Shown here piece after piece: positions 38,460 through 48,400 of a stretch of 64,000 nucleotides of DNA; the stretch's first letter is position 1, and each line of letters begins with the position of its first letter. Under the pieces are notes generated by a model. It ran no database searches, was not told the origin of the DNA, and saw only the letters and a list, made by a program, of their open reading frames with translations. The DNA is taken from the NCBI GenBank assembly GCA_020633625.1, contig JACKDJ010000023.1, forward strand, positions 8,894 to 72,893. Direction: 5' to 3'. The translations under genes were made by a program, and so were the position numbers. Origin of the DNA: Myxococcales bacterium (GTDB taxonomy: Bacteria > Myxococcota_A > Bradymonadia > REDH01).

Positions 38460-40778
38460 TTACGGCCGAATCTCGACGACCCGGTTGTCGAGGATGAACC
38501 GGACGCGGTCGCCGAGCGCGAGGACGTCGGCCAGGCCCGCGTTGCCGCGGAGGAGGGCGAAGTACTCGTCGGACATCGTGCGGATGGTCATGTCGACGGG
38601 CCGGCCGACCGCCTCTTGCTGCACCCACGTGCCGCCCTGCAGCGTGAACGACCGCCCACCGGCGGTTCGGACGCCCGCGCGCTGGTCCTCGGAGAGGGTC
38701 GTCGTGCGAAGCTCCTGGCTCCGCTCGATCTCGGCCTCGACAGCGTCTCGGCCAGACGCCGGACGGTCCGTCTGTGCGAAGCCGCCGGTACCCGGGGCGC
38801 TGCTTCGGCCGCCGCCGATCGAGCCGTAGCCGGTCGAGCCACCGAGCACGAGGCCGTCGGACGTCGTGCCCCGCGTGCGCGTCGTGCTCTGGGTCGTCAT
38901 AGGCTCCTCGTTGACGGGAGCGGCCGCCGCGGCAGCCTCACGACGGGGGGCGGGGGCGGCGTCGTCGAGCTGGGGTCGCATGCCGCCCTCGTCGAGATCG
39001 CGCCACGTCGGCTGCGCGACCGGCATCGGCGGCGGCGAGATCCGCTCCGACGGGTCGACGGCGAGGTAGCTCGTGTATGGCGTCACGATACCCCACCGGG
39101 TCGCGAGCGCCACGATGTCGTCGACGGTCCGCTGCGACGCCCCGCGCTCGTCGATCTCGGCGAGGAGCGAGTCGATCTTGCGGCGGGCCCACAGGTTGCC
39201 GACGAAGCTCGTGTCGGCGCCGTCGAAGCGCGCGAAGTCGGCGCCGTACTCCATCGTGTATGGGCGGCCACCGGCGCGGCCGGTCACGGTGACAGAGCTG
39301 CTGTGGTCGGCCGCGACACGACCAAACACGACGACCTCGCGATCTCGGTACAGGTCCGGCAGCGGGTTCGGGTACATGTCGCGCACACGAACTCCGGAGA
39401 AGTCGATCGCGATCTGCGTCAGCAGCGGCGAGCCGATCGAGCTGTAGAAGGTGCCGACGACGTCGCTGAGGTCTTCGTTTGGCCGAACGTAGCCCGTCTC
39501 TCCGCGGCCGCGGCGCGCGATTCCGTCGAGCAGGCGCGTGTTGACGTCGTAGCCGACGCCGAACGCGAACACGCGGCGATCCCCGTCGCTGACGCCGGCG
39601 CGCGCCAGCTCGATGATGTCGTCGATGTTGGTGTTGCCTTCGGTCGGGAGCCCGTCGGTCACGAAGATGATCGAGTGGGGGCGGTCCGAGCTCGCGCGGT
39701 CGCGGAGGGCCCGCTCCAGGGCGTCGGAGATGTTTGTGTTGCCCCGCGCCGAGAGACCGTCAATGAACGCCGACGCGTCGCGGAGGGCGTCCCGCGTCGC
39801 GAGGCGCGGCGAGTCGAAGAGCGGCCGCACCGTGCTCGAGAACGAGATGATCTGCAGCTCGTCTCGCTCGCTGAGGTTCGACACGCAGTACCGGAGCATG
39901 TCGCGCGCCTGCTCGATCTTGGCCCCCGCCATCGAGCCCGACGTGTCGACGACGAACGTCACGCGCTTGGGCAAGACCTCCAGGTCCTCGAGCTCGGGCG
40001 ATGGCGCCAGCGTCATCATGAAGTAGGCATCGCCACCGTCGTCGGCCTCGAACGTCAGCAGCGAGAAGCCGAGGTCTTCGCCGGACTGCTGAATGAAGAG
40101 CTCGAAGTCGCGCGACGTGCTCGCGGAGCTCGACTCGAGCGAGAAGTGGGCCGTGTGTCCGTCGCGCGATACGTCGGTGTCGATGTCGTGGTACGGCGAG
40201 TAGACGTTCGTGATCGAGTGCGCCGACCGGATGTCACCAGACATCACGAGCGTCGGGATCTCGGCGGCCGCAGACGCGTGGAACGGGTATCGGTAGTGGA
40301 GCACGCCGCCCTCGCTCGGCAGCACGTTCGCGAACTCGATCTCGACGCGCTGCTCCCCGTGCGCCGGCACCGGGTAGATCGACGCCTGAAACAGCTCGCC
40401 GTCGACGTACTCGAGCAGGCCCGGGTCGCGCATGCGGCGGACGATACCCTCATACGTCGCGCGCGCCTCTTCGCGGCGGAGGACCTGGCCGCGGATGCGC
40501 TCGCCGTTCATCCACAGCGCGAAGTCGGTCGTGACCGAGCCGGCCGGGATCGCGAAGTAGTAGGTCGCCTCGAGGTCCTGGCTCGTTCGGTTCTCGAAGA
40601 CCTGCGTCACGTGCGTGACGGCGCCGTTGTCGGTGATCTCGACGTCGACGTCGTGCAGGCGGAGCCGGAGCGGGTCGAGGTGCTCGTCGCGCGGGATCAG
40701 GAGCTGCGCCGAAGCAGGCGCGGCGACCAGCAGCGCGGTGAGCAGGGCCAGAAGGGTCAGCAAGCGGGCGGGGTTCAT
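38460..40778 (-). CDS. Secreted VIT and VWA domain protein (inter-alpha-trypsin inhibitor-like)
   Basis: 772 residues from ATG 40778. The Sec signal peptide is MNPARLLTLLALLTALLVAA with cleavage near ASA-Q25. The VIT domain spans about residues 28-160 (VTQVFENRTSQDLEATYYFAIPAG, EEARATYEGI). The VWA domain starts near 270 with the MIDAS metal site DTSGSMAG (278-285) and continues with NTNISDALERAL and FVTDGLPTEGNTN. A Ser/Gly/Thr-rich low-complexity region lies near 650. The short C-terminal domain ends in LGDRVRFILDNRVVEIRP. VIT/VWA proteins in bacteria are surface or periplasmic adhesion-like proteins of poorly known role. A 17-bp-stem terminator follows. Confidence 0.92.
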   Translation of the reverse strand: MNPARLLTLLALLTALLVAAPASAQLLIPRDEHLDPLRLRLHDVDVEITDNGAVTHVTQVFENRTSQDLEATYYFAIPAGSVTTDFALWMNGERIRGQVLRREEARATYEGIVRRMRDPGLLEYVDGELFQASIYPVPAHGEQRVEIEFANVLPSEGGVLHYRYPFHASAAAEIPTLVMSGDIRSAHSITNVYSPYHDIDTDVSRDGHTAHFSLESSSASTSRDFELFIQQSGEDLGFSLLTFEADDGGDAYFMMTLAPSPELEDLEVLPKRVTFVVDTSGSMAGAKIEQARDMLRYCVSNLSERDELQIISFSSTVRPLFDSPRLATRDALRDASAFIDGLSARGNTNISDALERALRDRASSDRPHSIIFVTDGLPTEGNTNIDDIIELARAGVSDGDRRVFAFGVGYDVNTRLLDGIARRGRGETGYVRPNEDLSDVVGTFYSSIGSPLLTQIAIDFSGVRVRDMYPNPLPDLYRDREVVVFGRVAADHSSSVTVTGRAGGRPYTMEYGADFARFDGADTSFVGNLWARRKIDSLLAEIDERGASQRTVDDIVALATRWGIVTPYTSYLAVDPSERISPPPMPVAQPTWRDLDEGGMRPQLDDAAPAPRREAAAAAAPVNEEPMTTQSTTRTRGTTSDGLVLGGSTGYGSIGGGRSSAPGTGGFAQTDRPASGRDAVEAEIERSQELRTTTLSEDQRAGVRTAGGRSFTLQGGTWVQQEAVGRPVDMTIRTMSDEYFALLRGNAGLADVLALGDRVRFILDNRVVEIRP

Positions 40779-40880
40779 CGCGGCCTCGGGGGCGGGGGAT
40801 GAACCGGTGAACGCCAGTGCTCGAGGTTCGGTCTACGGTCGGCGATCTTTGTGGTCGCGGGTCGCCCGGCGCTCTGCGTT

Positions 40881-41441
40881 CTAGCCGCGCCCGACCACCT
40901 CGTAGTCAGACGCGAACGCCTCCCACACCGCCCCCGTCTCTGGGTCGACCAGCCAGCGCATCGCGTGCTTGCGAGGTACGCGCACGACGCCGTCCGTCGC
41001 GACGTACGTGCCGAACACGCGGTCCCAGACAGGCGACGTCACGCCGTGGTTTGCGTGCGGGTGGCGGAAGTGGTGGGCGAAGTGGTGCTTCCGAATCAGG
41101 CGGCCCCATGCGCCCCGCGGCGGGTGTGTGTGAACCCGTCGGTGTACCCACTCGTAGAACAGGTATGACGCCACGAATCCAGCGACGAAGGCGGCACCGC
41201 GGGCCACGCCGAGCCACGGCATCGTCAGCGCAGAGAGGACGACCGCCGCAGACGTCGCCGCGCGCGCCTTCTCCCACGGCGACGCGAAGTACTCGAACTC
41301 GGCGTGGTGTCGCAGGTGCTCGCGTGAGAAGTGGTTGCGCCCCTTCGCACGGTGGCCGGCGAAGTCGTGGAGGAGATACTCCGCGAGGGTCCAGCCGAGG
41401 GCGCCGACGATAAATAGGAACGATACGGTCACGGTTTCCAT
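40881..41441 (-). CDS. Fatty acid hydroxylase / sterol desaturase superfamily membrane protein
   Basis: 186 residues from ATG 41441 (METVTVSFLFIVGALGWTLAEYLLHDFAGH). About four membrane helices. The diiron histidine boxes are EYLLHDFAGH, HLRHHAEF, YEWVHRRVHTHPP and RKHHFAHHFRHPHANHG, the spacing of the fatty-acid hydroxylase superfamily. It should hydroxylate or desaturate a lipid with O2; the substrate is unknown. It lies between the VIT/VWA gene (103 bp) and the divergent mscS gene. The 193 bp upstream, 41442-41634, show no obvious operator. Confidence 0.88.
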   Translation of the reverse strand: METVTVSFLFIVGALGWTLAEYLLHDFAGHRAKGRNHFSREHLRHHAEFEYFASPWEKARAATSAAVVLSALTMPWLGVARGAAFVAGFVASYLFYEWVHRRVHTHPPRGAWGRLIRKHHFAHHFRHPHANHGVTSPVWDRVFGTYVATDGVVRVPRKHAMRWLVDPETGAVWEAFASDYEVVGRG

Positions 41442-41634
41442 TTTGGGAGCATAGCGTCGAGGAGGGGACCTCGCAACTGGGCGCGGCGAAGAACGACGAA
41501 AATCGTTGCGGGCCAGCCCCGAAATCGACGCCGCCGGGGTGGCGAAAGGCCGGCCGACCGGCTATCGCACCTCCGCGCACACCCGTCTTTTCGCGTGTCC
41601 GTTGTACAGACTCTCCATCTCGAAGGAGCGCCCC

Positions 41635-42447
41635 ATGGATCCCGAGCAGTTCGCGAACATCGTCAGCGAGTACGTCGTCGCCTTTGGCAGCAAGGTCCTG
41701 ATCGCCATCGTCCTGTGGGTCGTTGGGCGGTGGCTCATCGGCGTGGCGGGTCGGTTCATTCAGCGCTCGCTCGAGAGCCAGAAGGTCGACCCGACCGTGC
41801 TGCGCTACGTCGGCAGCATCATCAACGTCGCGCTGAACATCGTCCTGCTCATCGGGATCCTCGGCTACTTTGGCGTCGAGACGACGTCGTTCGCGGCCGT
41901 GATCGCGGCGGCCGGCGTCGCGATCGGCATGGCGTGGGCGGGTCTGCTCGCGAACTTCGCCGCCGGCGCGTTCCTGATGGTCCTGCGTCCGTTCAAGGTC
42001 GGCGACTTCATCACGGCGGGCGGCGTGACGGGGACCGTCAAGGAGGTGGGCCTGTTCGCGACGACGGTCAACACGATGGACAACGTGCTGACCATCGTCG
42101 GCAACAACTCGATCTTCTCGGGCAACATCCAGAACTTCACGGCAAACCCGCATCGGCGTGTCGAGCTCACGTGTCAGCTCAACGGCGCGGTCGACGTGGC
42201 GCAGGCAATCGAGGTCCTCAAGCGCGAGGTCGCCACGATCCCGAACGTGCTCGCCGACCCCGCCCCGTCGGTCGACATCCTCGAGTTCAACCTCGTCGGC
42301 CCGGTCCTCGCGGTGCGGCCGCACTGCCACAACGACGACTACTGGCAGGTGTACTTCGAGACGAACCGCGTGATTCGCGAGGCGCCGATCAAGGCCGGCT
42401 TCCCGGCCCCGATGCCCGCCCAGACGGTGTTCGTGAAGAACAACTGA
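41635..42447 (+). CDS. mscS: Small-conductance mechanosensitive channel (MscS family)
   Basis: 270 residues from ATG 41635 with a perfect GAAGGAG ribosome-binding site about 8 bases upstream. Three N-terminal membrane helices; the pore helix TM3 is SFAAVIAAAGVAIGMAWAGLLANFAAGAFL, with the Ala/Gly packing of MscS, followed by VLRPFKVGDFITAGGVTGTVKEVGLFATTVNTMDN, the beta domain with the family signature. IPNVLADPAPSVDILEF belongs to the cytoplasmic vestibule. It opens under membrane tension to relieve hypo-osmotic stress in the inner membrane. The length (286 in E. coli) fits a minimal MscS. Confidence 0.95.
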   Translation: MDPEQFANIVSEYVVAFGSKVLIAIVLWVVGRWLIGVAGRFIQRSLESQKVDPTVLRYVGSIINVALNIVLLIGILGYFGVETTSFAAVIAAAGVAIGMAWAGLLANFAAGAFLMVLRPFKVGDFITAGGVTGTVKEVGLFATTVNTMDNVLTIVGNNSIFSGNIQNFTANPHRRVELTCQLNGAVDVAQAIEVLKREVATIPNVLADPAPSVDILEFNLVGPVLAVRPHCHNDDYWQVYFETNRVIREAPIKAGFPAPMPAQTVFVKNN

Positions 42448-42476
42448 CGCGACTCGCGTGGCCTCGCCGTCGGGTT

Positions 42477-42498
42477 CCGCCGGGACTGGCGCCGGCGG
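42477..42498. terminator. Possible bidirectional hairpin between mscS and aat
   Basis: CCGCCGG and CCGGCGG form a perfect 7-bp stem with an 8-base loop between two convergent genes. There is no T-run on either side, so it is only a candidate. Confidence 0.35.
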
Positions 42499-42534
42499 CC
42501 CGCTCCGCGCCGCGCAGGATGTGCCCAGTGCGGC

Positions 42535-43236
42535 CTACAGCCGGTGGTCCACCTCGAGCGCCCACCGGCCCTGGCGAGTCGGCTGCTGCACCGCCCGGGC
42601 CAGGCGCTCGAGATATTGCGCGCGCGGCTCTGTATGGGCGCCGAGTGACTCTAGATGGCTCGTGTGGAGCTGGCAGTCGAGGAAGTCGAAGCCCCACGCC
42701 TCGAGCTGCCGAGCCAGCGTGACGAACGCGAGCTTCGACGCTCCCGTTCGGCGGTGGAACATCGACTCGCCGCAGAACATCGCGCCGAGTGAGACGCCGT
42801 ACAGTCCGCCGATGAGCTCGCCGGCGCTCCATACCTCCACCGAGTGCGCGACCCCGACCTCGTGCAGCTCCGTGTACGCGTCGCGGATGCCGTGCGTGAT
42901 CCAGGTCCCCGGCTGTCCGGGTCGCGGGACGCGCGCGCACTCCGCGACCACACGTTCGAACGCTTCGTCCATGCTCACGCGGAGATCGGGCGCCCGGCTC
43001 TCCTTGCGCATGCTCCGCGAGACCCGGAGGTCGGTCCAGTCCAAGACCATACGCGGGTCGGGCGAGAACCAGGCGAGCGGGGCGCCCTTGATCGGCCACG
43101 GGAAGATCCCGCGGGCGTAGGCAGCGACCACCCGCCGCGGAGAGAGGTCGCCGCCGACTGCGACGAGGCCGTCGGGGTGATCCGCGAGCGCCGGATCCGG
43201 AAAGTCCGGCTCGCTACCGAGCAGATGGATCCGCAT
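42535..43236 (-). CDS. aat: Leucyl/phenylalanyl-tRNA--protein transferase
   Basis: 233 residues from ATG 43236 (MRIHLLGSEPDFPDPALADHPDGLVAVGGDL); E. coli Aat has 234. It attaches Leu or Phe to N-terminal Arg or Lys, marking proteins for ClpAP under the N-end rule. Family blocks: FPDPALA, GLVAVGGDLSPRRVVAAYARGIFPW, WFSPDPRMVL, TWITHGIRDAYTELHEVGVAHSVEVW, GGLYGVSLGAMFCGESMFHRRTGASKLAF and FDFLDCQLHTSHLESLGA. All expected substrate-pocket residues are visible. It is transcribed convergently with mscS and divergently from the lipoprotein gene at 43301. Confidence 0.97.
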   Translation of the reverse strand: MRIHLLGSEPDFPDPALADHPDGLVAVGGDLSPRRVVAAYARGIFPWPIKGAPLAWFSPDPRMVLDWTDLRVSRSMRKESRAPDLRVSMDEAFERVVAECARVPRPGQPGTWITHGIRDAYTELHEVGVAHSVEVWSAGELIGGLYGVSLGAMFCGESMFHRRTGASKLAFVTLARQLEAWGFDFLDCQLHTSHLESLGAHTEPRAQYLERLARAVQQPTRQGRWALEVDHRL

Positions 43237-43300
43237 CGACGCTCGTTGTAGGGTCGAGACCCTCGCGGCTCTCCAGGTCCGAGTTCACTTCGGCAACGCC

Positions 43301-45346
43301 ATGTCTCGCTGGACCGTCATCGTCGCCATCGTCGCCGGTCTCCTCGCAGGCTGCAACCGGCACGCGCCCACCCCCGAGTCCACACAGGAGCCTGCGGTCG
43401 TCGATGGCTCGTCGCCGGAAGCGGTCGCCGAGGTCGCGCCCGCGGTGCCGGTCCCGCCGACTCCGCCGCCGATCCCCGCCGCGCGGCCCGACGCTCTCGC
43501 TGCGCCCCTCGGTGACGCGGCGGTTACCGTCCTCGTCGATGCCGCCGCCCTGCGGGCGTGGACGGCGCGGGCCGGGTGGGACGCGTCTTCGGGTGCTGCA
43601 GTCGACACGTGGCTCGCCAGCGCCGTCGCCGACGCGGCGCCGCTGACGGCGTCTGCGCAAGATGGCGCTCGCGACCCCATCCGGTTCTCGGCTTCCCCCG
43701 CGCGCGTGGCGATCGGGCTGACCGAGGGCGTCTCTTCGACGCTGGTGGCAGACGCCCCGATCGTGGCCCCGATCGGCGTCGTCGACGACGCTGGCGACGG
43801 GCTACAGCGCCTGCGACTCGCGCCCCCGACGCCAGACGACGGCTCTGGCGCGGCAGCCGTCGCAGACGGGCCGACGGAAGCCAACGCGACGCTGCTGGCG
43901 GCGCTGCCGGCGGACGCGATGGTGACCGTCCTCGTCCCGTCGCTCGAGCGAGCGCCAGCCACCGCGCGCGACGCCATCTCGGCGATCGCCGAGGCGGGAG
44001 CGACGGGCTTCGGCGTCGCGCTGCGGCCCGACGGCTCGATGGTCGGCGCCATCGCCGCCGCAGACGAGGCGGCGGTGCGGCGCGCGCTCGGTCGAGGTCA
44101 GGCTTTTGTCAGCATGGCGCTTGGCCAGCTTCGCGGCGACGCGAGCCCGGAGCTCGGCGGCTGGGTGACGTACCTGAACCGAGCCACACAGGCCCTGTTC
44201 GCGCGGGTCTCGGTCGAGGCCGAGCCGTGGGGCGTCGCCCTCACGATCCCTCCGCCGACGTGCGGCGGTCCGATGAGGAATCTCACCGCTGCTGCGCTCG
44301 TGTTTGGTGCCGCCGAGTGGGCGTCGCGCGATCCGGCCGCCCGTCCGGCCGAGTATGTGGCGATGGACGCTCAGCTCGCGGAGGGCTGCCCGGCGATGCC
44401 CGGCCCGCCCGCGACCTTGCCTGGCCGGTACGCGCGGCTCGCCGACGCGCCGTCGGACGTGCGCTCGACGCTCATCGTCGTCGATCTCGCCGCCACGCTG
44501 CGCGCTGGACTGCCGACTGGCTTCGGGCTGCTGCCGTTCGCGCTCGATCCCGCCGCGATCGACTCGATGTTTGGTGCTCGGCCGATGGGCTGGTCGGGTC
44601 TCGACGCCACAGACGCGCACCTCGCCGTCGCGATGGAGCGGCTCGACGGCTCGACGGCGCCGCCGCGCATGGGCGCCTTGATGCCGGCGGCCACCGCCGC
44701 GCTGTTTGGCGAGGGATCGATCGACCGCATGACCCCGACCGCGCCGGTCGGCGTAGAGGCCGGCTTTGCGACCCCCGGGTTCGACCTCGCTGCGCGCATG
44801 TCTGCCGAGGGTTCCGACGTGCTCCCTGCCGCGGACGGCGCGGTCGCCGCGGTGTGGTTGGGGCCGGCCTTCTTGACCCACTGGGCGCTGCGCACGCCGA
44901 GTGAGGCATCGCTGCGCCCCGTGCTGGAGCGCGCCACCGGGCTGGTGATCGCGCTGCTTCCGTCGGGCCGCGTGCGGGCGACGCTGGTCGGCGCCGGACT
45001 CGACGGCGCGCTCGAGGCAAAGCTGGCGCTGACCGACGGCGCGGTGGCGCTCGCGTCGTCGTCGGGCTCGGGCAACCCGGTCACGCCCGCTCAGATCGGC
45101 GAGCGTGTGGCTGCACTCTCCCGCGCGCTCGACGCGCTCGACATCAACACACGCGATGGGGACCTCGTCGTCGAAGGTCCTCTCACGAGCGCGCCGGTCC
45201 TTGCCGCGCTGATTCGGATCGGATTGCCGTCCCTTGCCGGGCTCAGCGGGCGCGGGCACATTCCGCTGCCGCTACCCCCGAACGCCGGGACGCCGTTCCG
45301 TCCCGCCTCCGCTCCCCCGCAGCCGTCGCGCACGACAGGTCCGTAG
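43301..45346 (+). CDS. Large Ala-rich lipoprotein of unknown function
   Basis: 681 residues from ATG 43301. The lipoprotein signal MSRWTVIVAIVAGLLAGC gives a lipidated Cys18, followed by a Pro/Ala/Val linker. The rest is Ala-rich (over a quarter by eye) with repeated short blocks resembling one another: DAAVTVLVDAAALRAWT near 75, DAMVTVLVPSLERAPA near 205 and RSTLIVVDLAATLRAG near 390, each a hydrophobic strand followed by a helix. This suggests a duplicated fold, but no family is recognised. The C-terminal tail is Pro-rich (HIPLPLPPNAGTPFRP). It converges with the long OmpA gene across a 26-bp tandem repeat. Confidence 0.75.
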   Translation: MSRWTVIVAIVAGLLAGCNRHAPTPESTQEPAVVDGSSPEAVAEVAPAVPVPPTPPPIPAARPDALAAPLGDAAVTVLVDAAALRAWTARAGWDASSGAAVDTWLASAVADAAPLTASAQDGARDPIRFSASPARVAIGLTEGVSSTLVADAPIVAPIGVVDDAGDGLQRLRLAPPTPDDGSGAAAVADGPTEANATLLAALPADAMVTVLVPSLERAPATARDAISAIAEAGATGFGVALRPDGSMVGAIAAADEAAVRRALGRGQAFVSMALGQLRGDASPELGGWVTYLNRATQALFARVSVEAEPWGVALTIPPPTCGGPMRNLTAAALVFGAAEWASRDPAARPAEYVAMDAQLAEGCPAMPGPPATLPGRYARLADAPSDVRSTLIVVDLAATLRAGLPTGFGLLPFALDPAAIDSMFGARPMGWSGLDATDAHLAVAMERLDGSTAPPRMGALMPAATAALFGEGSIDRMTPTAPVGVEAGFATPGFDLAARMSAEGSDVLPAADGAVAAVWLGPAFLTHWALRTPSEASLRPVLERATGLVIALLPSGRVRATLVGAGLDGALEAKLALTDGAVALASSSGSGNPVTPAQIGERVAALSRALDALDINTRDGDLVVEGPLTSAPVLAALIRIGLPSLAGLSGRGHIPLPLPPNAGTPFRPASAPPQPSRTTGP

Positions 45347-45384
45347 CCGCGCGGCCGCCGGGGGCCGGGCGTGCTTGCTGTGGT

Positions 45385-45462
45385 TGCCTGCTGCCCCTCG
45401 CCGGCGTGACTGCCTACTGCCCCTCGCCGGCGTGACTGCCTACTGCCCCTCGCCGGCGCACC
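45385..45462. repeat. Three tandem 26-bp units covering the 3' end of the OmpA gene
   Basis: TGCCTRCTGCCCCTCGCCGG-type units start at 45385, 45411 and 45437. The first two differ at one base, and the third diverges in its last four bases, where it enters the coding sequence. On the minus strand each unit ends in the codons for EGQ and a TAG, or CAG in the distal one. The last ~26 bp of the gene, including its stop, have thus been duplicated in tandem. Confidence 0.85.
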
Positions 45463-48400
45463 GCGTCTGCTCGACGATGACGATCTCGACGCGCCGGTTG
45501 CGGGCGCGTCCCTCTTCGCTCGAGTTGTCCGCGATGGGGCGGCTCTCTCCGTAGCCGACGGACTCGACGCGCCCGGCGTCGAGCCCGTGCTCGACGAGGT
45601 AGCGCTCCACGCTCGCCGCGCGGCGGCGCGACAGGTCTTCGTTGTACTCATCGGCGCCCTGGTCGTCTGTGTGGCCCTCGACACGCACGAGCCGCACGTG
45701 TTGGGCGGCGTCGAGCGCTGCGGCGACGGCGTCGAGGAGGGGGAAGGAGCGCTCCTCGATCACGTCGCTGTCGAACTCGAAGTACACGCGGTCGCCGAGC
45801 TCCACCGCGTCGCACGTCACGAGGACCAAGCCGCCCTCGTCGGGGCACCCGTCGGTGTCGTCGATGCCGTTGAAGCGCTCCGGCTCGAGCGGGCACATAT
45901 CGTACTCGTCGAGGACCGAGTCGAAGTCGTTGTCGGGCTCGGGGCAGCCGTCCTCGTCTTGCCAGCCGTCGAAGTCCTCGGGCTGGAGCGGGCACGGGTC
46001 GTTGACGTCGAGGATGCCGTCGCCGTCGTTGTCGGGGTCCGGACACCCGTCGGAGTCCTGGAACCCGTCGGCGTCTTCGGGCTGCAGGGGGCACTCGTCG
46101 TCTTCGTCGAGGATGCCGTCGCCGTCGTTGTCGGGGTCTGGGCAGCCGTCTTCGTCTTCGAAGCCGTCTCGGTCTTCGCGGACGTCGGGGCACGAGTCGA
46201 GGCTGTCGCGGATGCGATCACCGTCGCGGTCATCGTCGTCGAGGACGGGTCCAAACGTGACGCCCGCGAGGAGCCGCCAGTCGGGCGCGCCGAAGCCCTC
46301 GACGAGCCCCGTGCCGGCGGCGACCTCGAGCAGAGCACCCCCGCCGAGGGCGGCCTTCAGTCCGACGAGGAGCTCGATCGGGTTCTCTTCGGACCCGAAC
46401 CCGTCTGCGAGCACCGACGACGCCCCTGTGATCTCGGGAGCGAGGGCGATGGACCCCGAGACGGGGACGACCGCGCCGACGCCCCACGTGAAGACGTCGT
46501 TGACGCCCACGTCGAGGAAGTCTGCGCGTTGACGAAAAGCCCAGCCGAAGTTCCCGACGATGTGTGTTCCGCCGGCGAAGCCATAGTCGAGCGCAAGCCG
46601 CGGCTCTATGCGGAGGTCGCCGCCTTGGAACGCGTCCTCGTCTCCGGTCGGCAGCTTGGCGTCGATCAGCGCTGCGAGCGCGAGGCCCTCGTCGCCGTGG
46701 CCCAGGAGCTGCAACCGTGGCACGAGACGCACGTCGCCGACGCCAAACCCGGCGTCATCGAACGGTGCGTCGCCGGACTGAATGAGCGTAAGAGGCACGG
46801 CGACGCCGACCTCGAAGCGATCGGCGAGCGAGAACGCGCCGAGCAGGTTCAGGGTGAGCTGACCGTGGACGACCGAGAGAAACCGGTCTCCGTTGCCGTC
46901 TTCGACGACGAACGGGTCGTCTGCGTAGTCGAGCGTCGCGCCGGCCTCCCATGACCCGCGCGGCGCGAGTCGAGCCGTCGACAGGCCAAACACGGCGGCC
47001 CGCTGCGATGGCATCGGCGCAAAGCCGTGCGTGTCGAAGCCGTCGACGGACTGTGCCCCCGACGGCGCAGGGGCCGCGAGCGCGACGACTGTCGCGCCGA
47101 GCGCCGCGGCGCGCGCGGAGCCCGTTCGTCGCCGGCCGCCGCGCACGACGAGCAGCGCGGTGAGTAGAATCAGCCCGCCCGCCAGCGGTGCGTGTGGCGC
47201 CGATCCGGAGGCCGCGCAACCAAACAGAGTGCCGCCCCGGGCGTGCGCACCGTCTGGCCACACGAAGCCGTCGGGCCGGTTCGGGTCGGTCTCGCCATCG
47301 TCGACCTGCCCGTCGTGGTTGGTGTCTTCGTCGCCGTCGTCGACGCCGTCATCGTCGGTGTCGGGATCGGTCGGGTCGGTGGTGGTCGTCGGGTCTTCGT
47401 CCGGGACACACAAGCCGAGGCTCATGTCGGTGTCGTCTCCGACCTCGTCCTCGCTGACCCCGAGCTCGGTGCCATCGTAGATGCCGTCGCGATCGGTGTC
47501 GGGCTGGAGTGGGTCGGTGCCGACCTCGCGCTCGCGGCCGTCGTCGACGCAGTCGTCGTCAGTGTCGGCGTCGTTGGGGTTCGTCTCGCCGATGTCGTGG
47601 TTGCCATCGCCGTCGAGATCTTCACCGGCGTCGCAGACGTCGATGACGGTCCCGGCTCCGTCGCACAGTCCGTCGCCGTCTGTGTCGGGGTTGCGCGGGT
47701 CGGTCGGGTTGTCGCCGTTGACCTCGACGCCGTCGATGATGCCGTCGTCGTCGGTGTCGGGGTCGTTGGGGTCGGTGCCGATGACGTTCTCTTCGCCGGT
47801 CGTGAGGCCGTCGTCGTCGGGGTCTTCGTCGAAGACCAGGTCGTCTGAGGGGTCGAGCGGATCGGTGCCGTTGGTCAGCACCTCGGTGCCGTCTGGGACG
47901 GTCCCGCCGTCGGTGTCGGCGTTGTTTGGATCGGTCTCGTCGGCGTCGCGCGTGCCGTCCGCATCGAGATCCTCGCCGCCGACACACACGCCGTCGACGT
48001 CGCTCGGCCCGTCGCAGAGGCCGTCGTCGTCGGAGTCGGGGTCGAGCGGGTCGGTCGCGTTGTCGCCGTGCACCTCGGTGCCGTCGACGATGCCGTCGTC
48101 GTCGGAGTCGGGGTCGAGCGGGTCGGTCCCGGCGGCAGCTTCGTCTTCGTTGATCAGCCCGTCGTGGTCTGGGTCGCCGCCGCGGTCGTCGCCGCCGTAG
48201 AGCGGGTCGGTCGCGTCGTCGAGGACCTCGTCGCCGTCGCCGACGCCGCCGTTGTCGGTGTCGAAGGCGTTTGGATCGGTCTCGTCGTCGTCGAGCACGC
48301 CGTCGGCGTCGCGGTCCTCGCCTCCGACGCAGACGTCGACGACGTCGTTGGGCCCGTCGCAGAGCCGGTCGTCGTCGGAGTCGGGATCGAGGGGGTCGGT

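Noticed and set aside
38421..40802. 793-residue plus-strand frame opposite the VIT/VWA gene
   Set aside because: A shadow frame with no domain, starting inside the terminator hairpin of the real gene.
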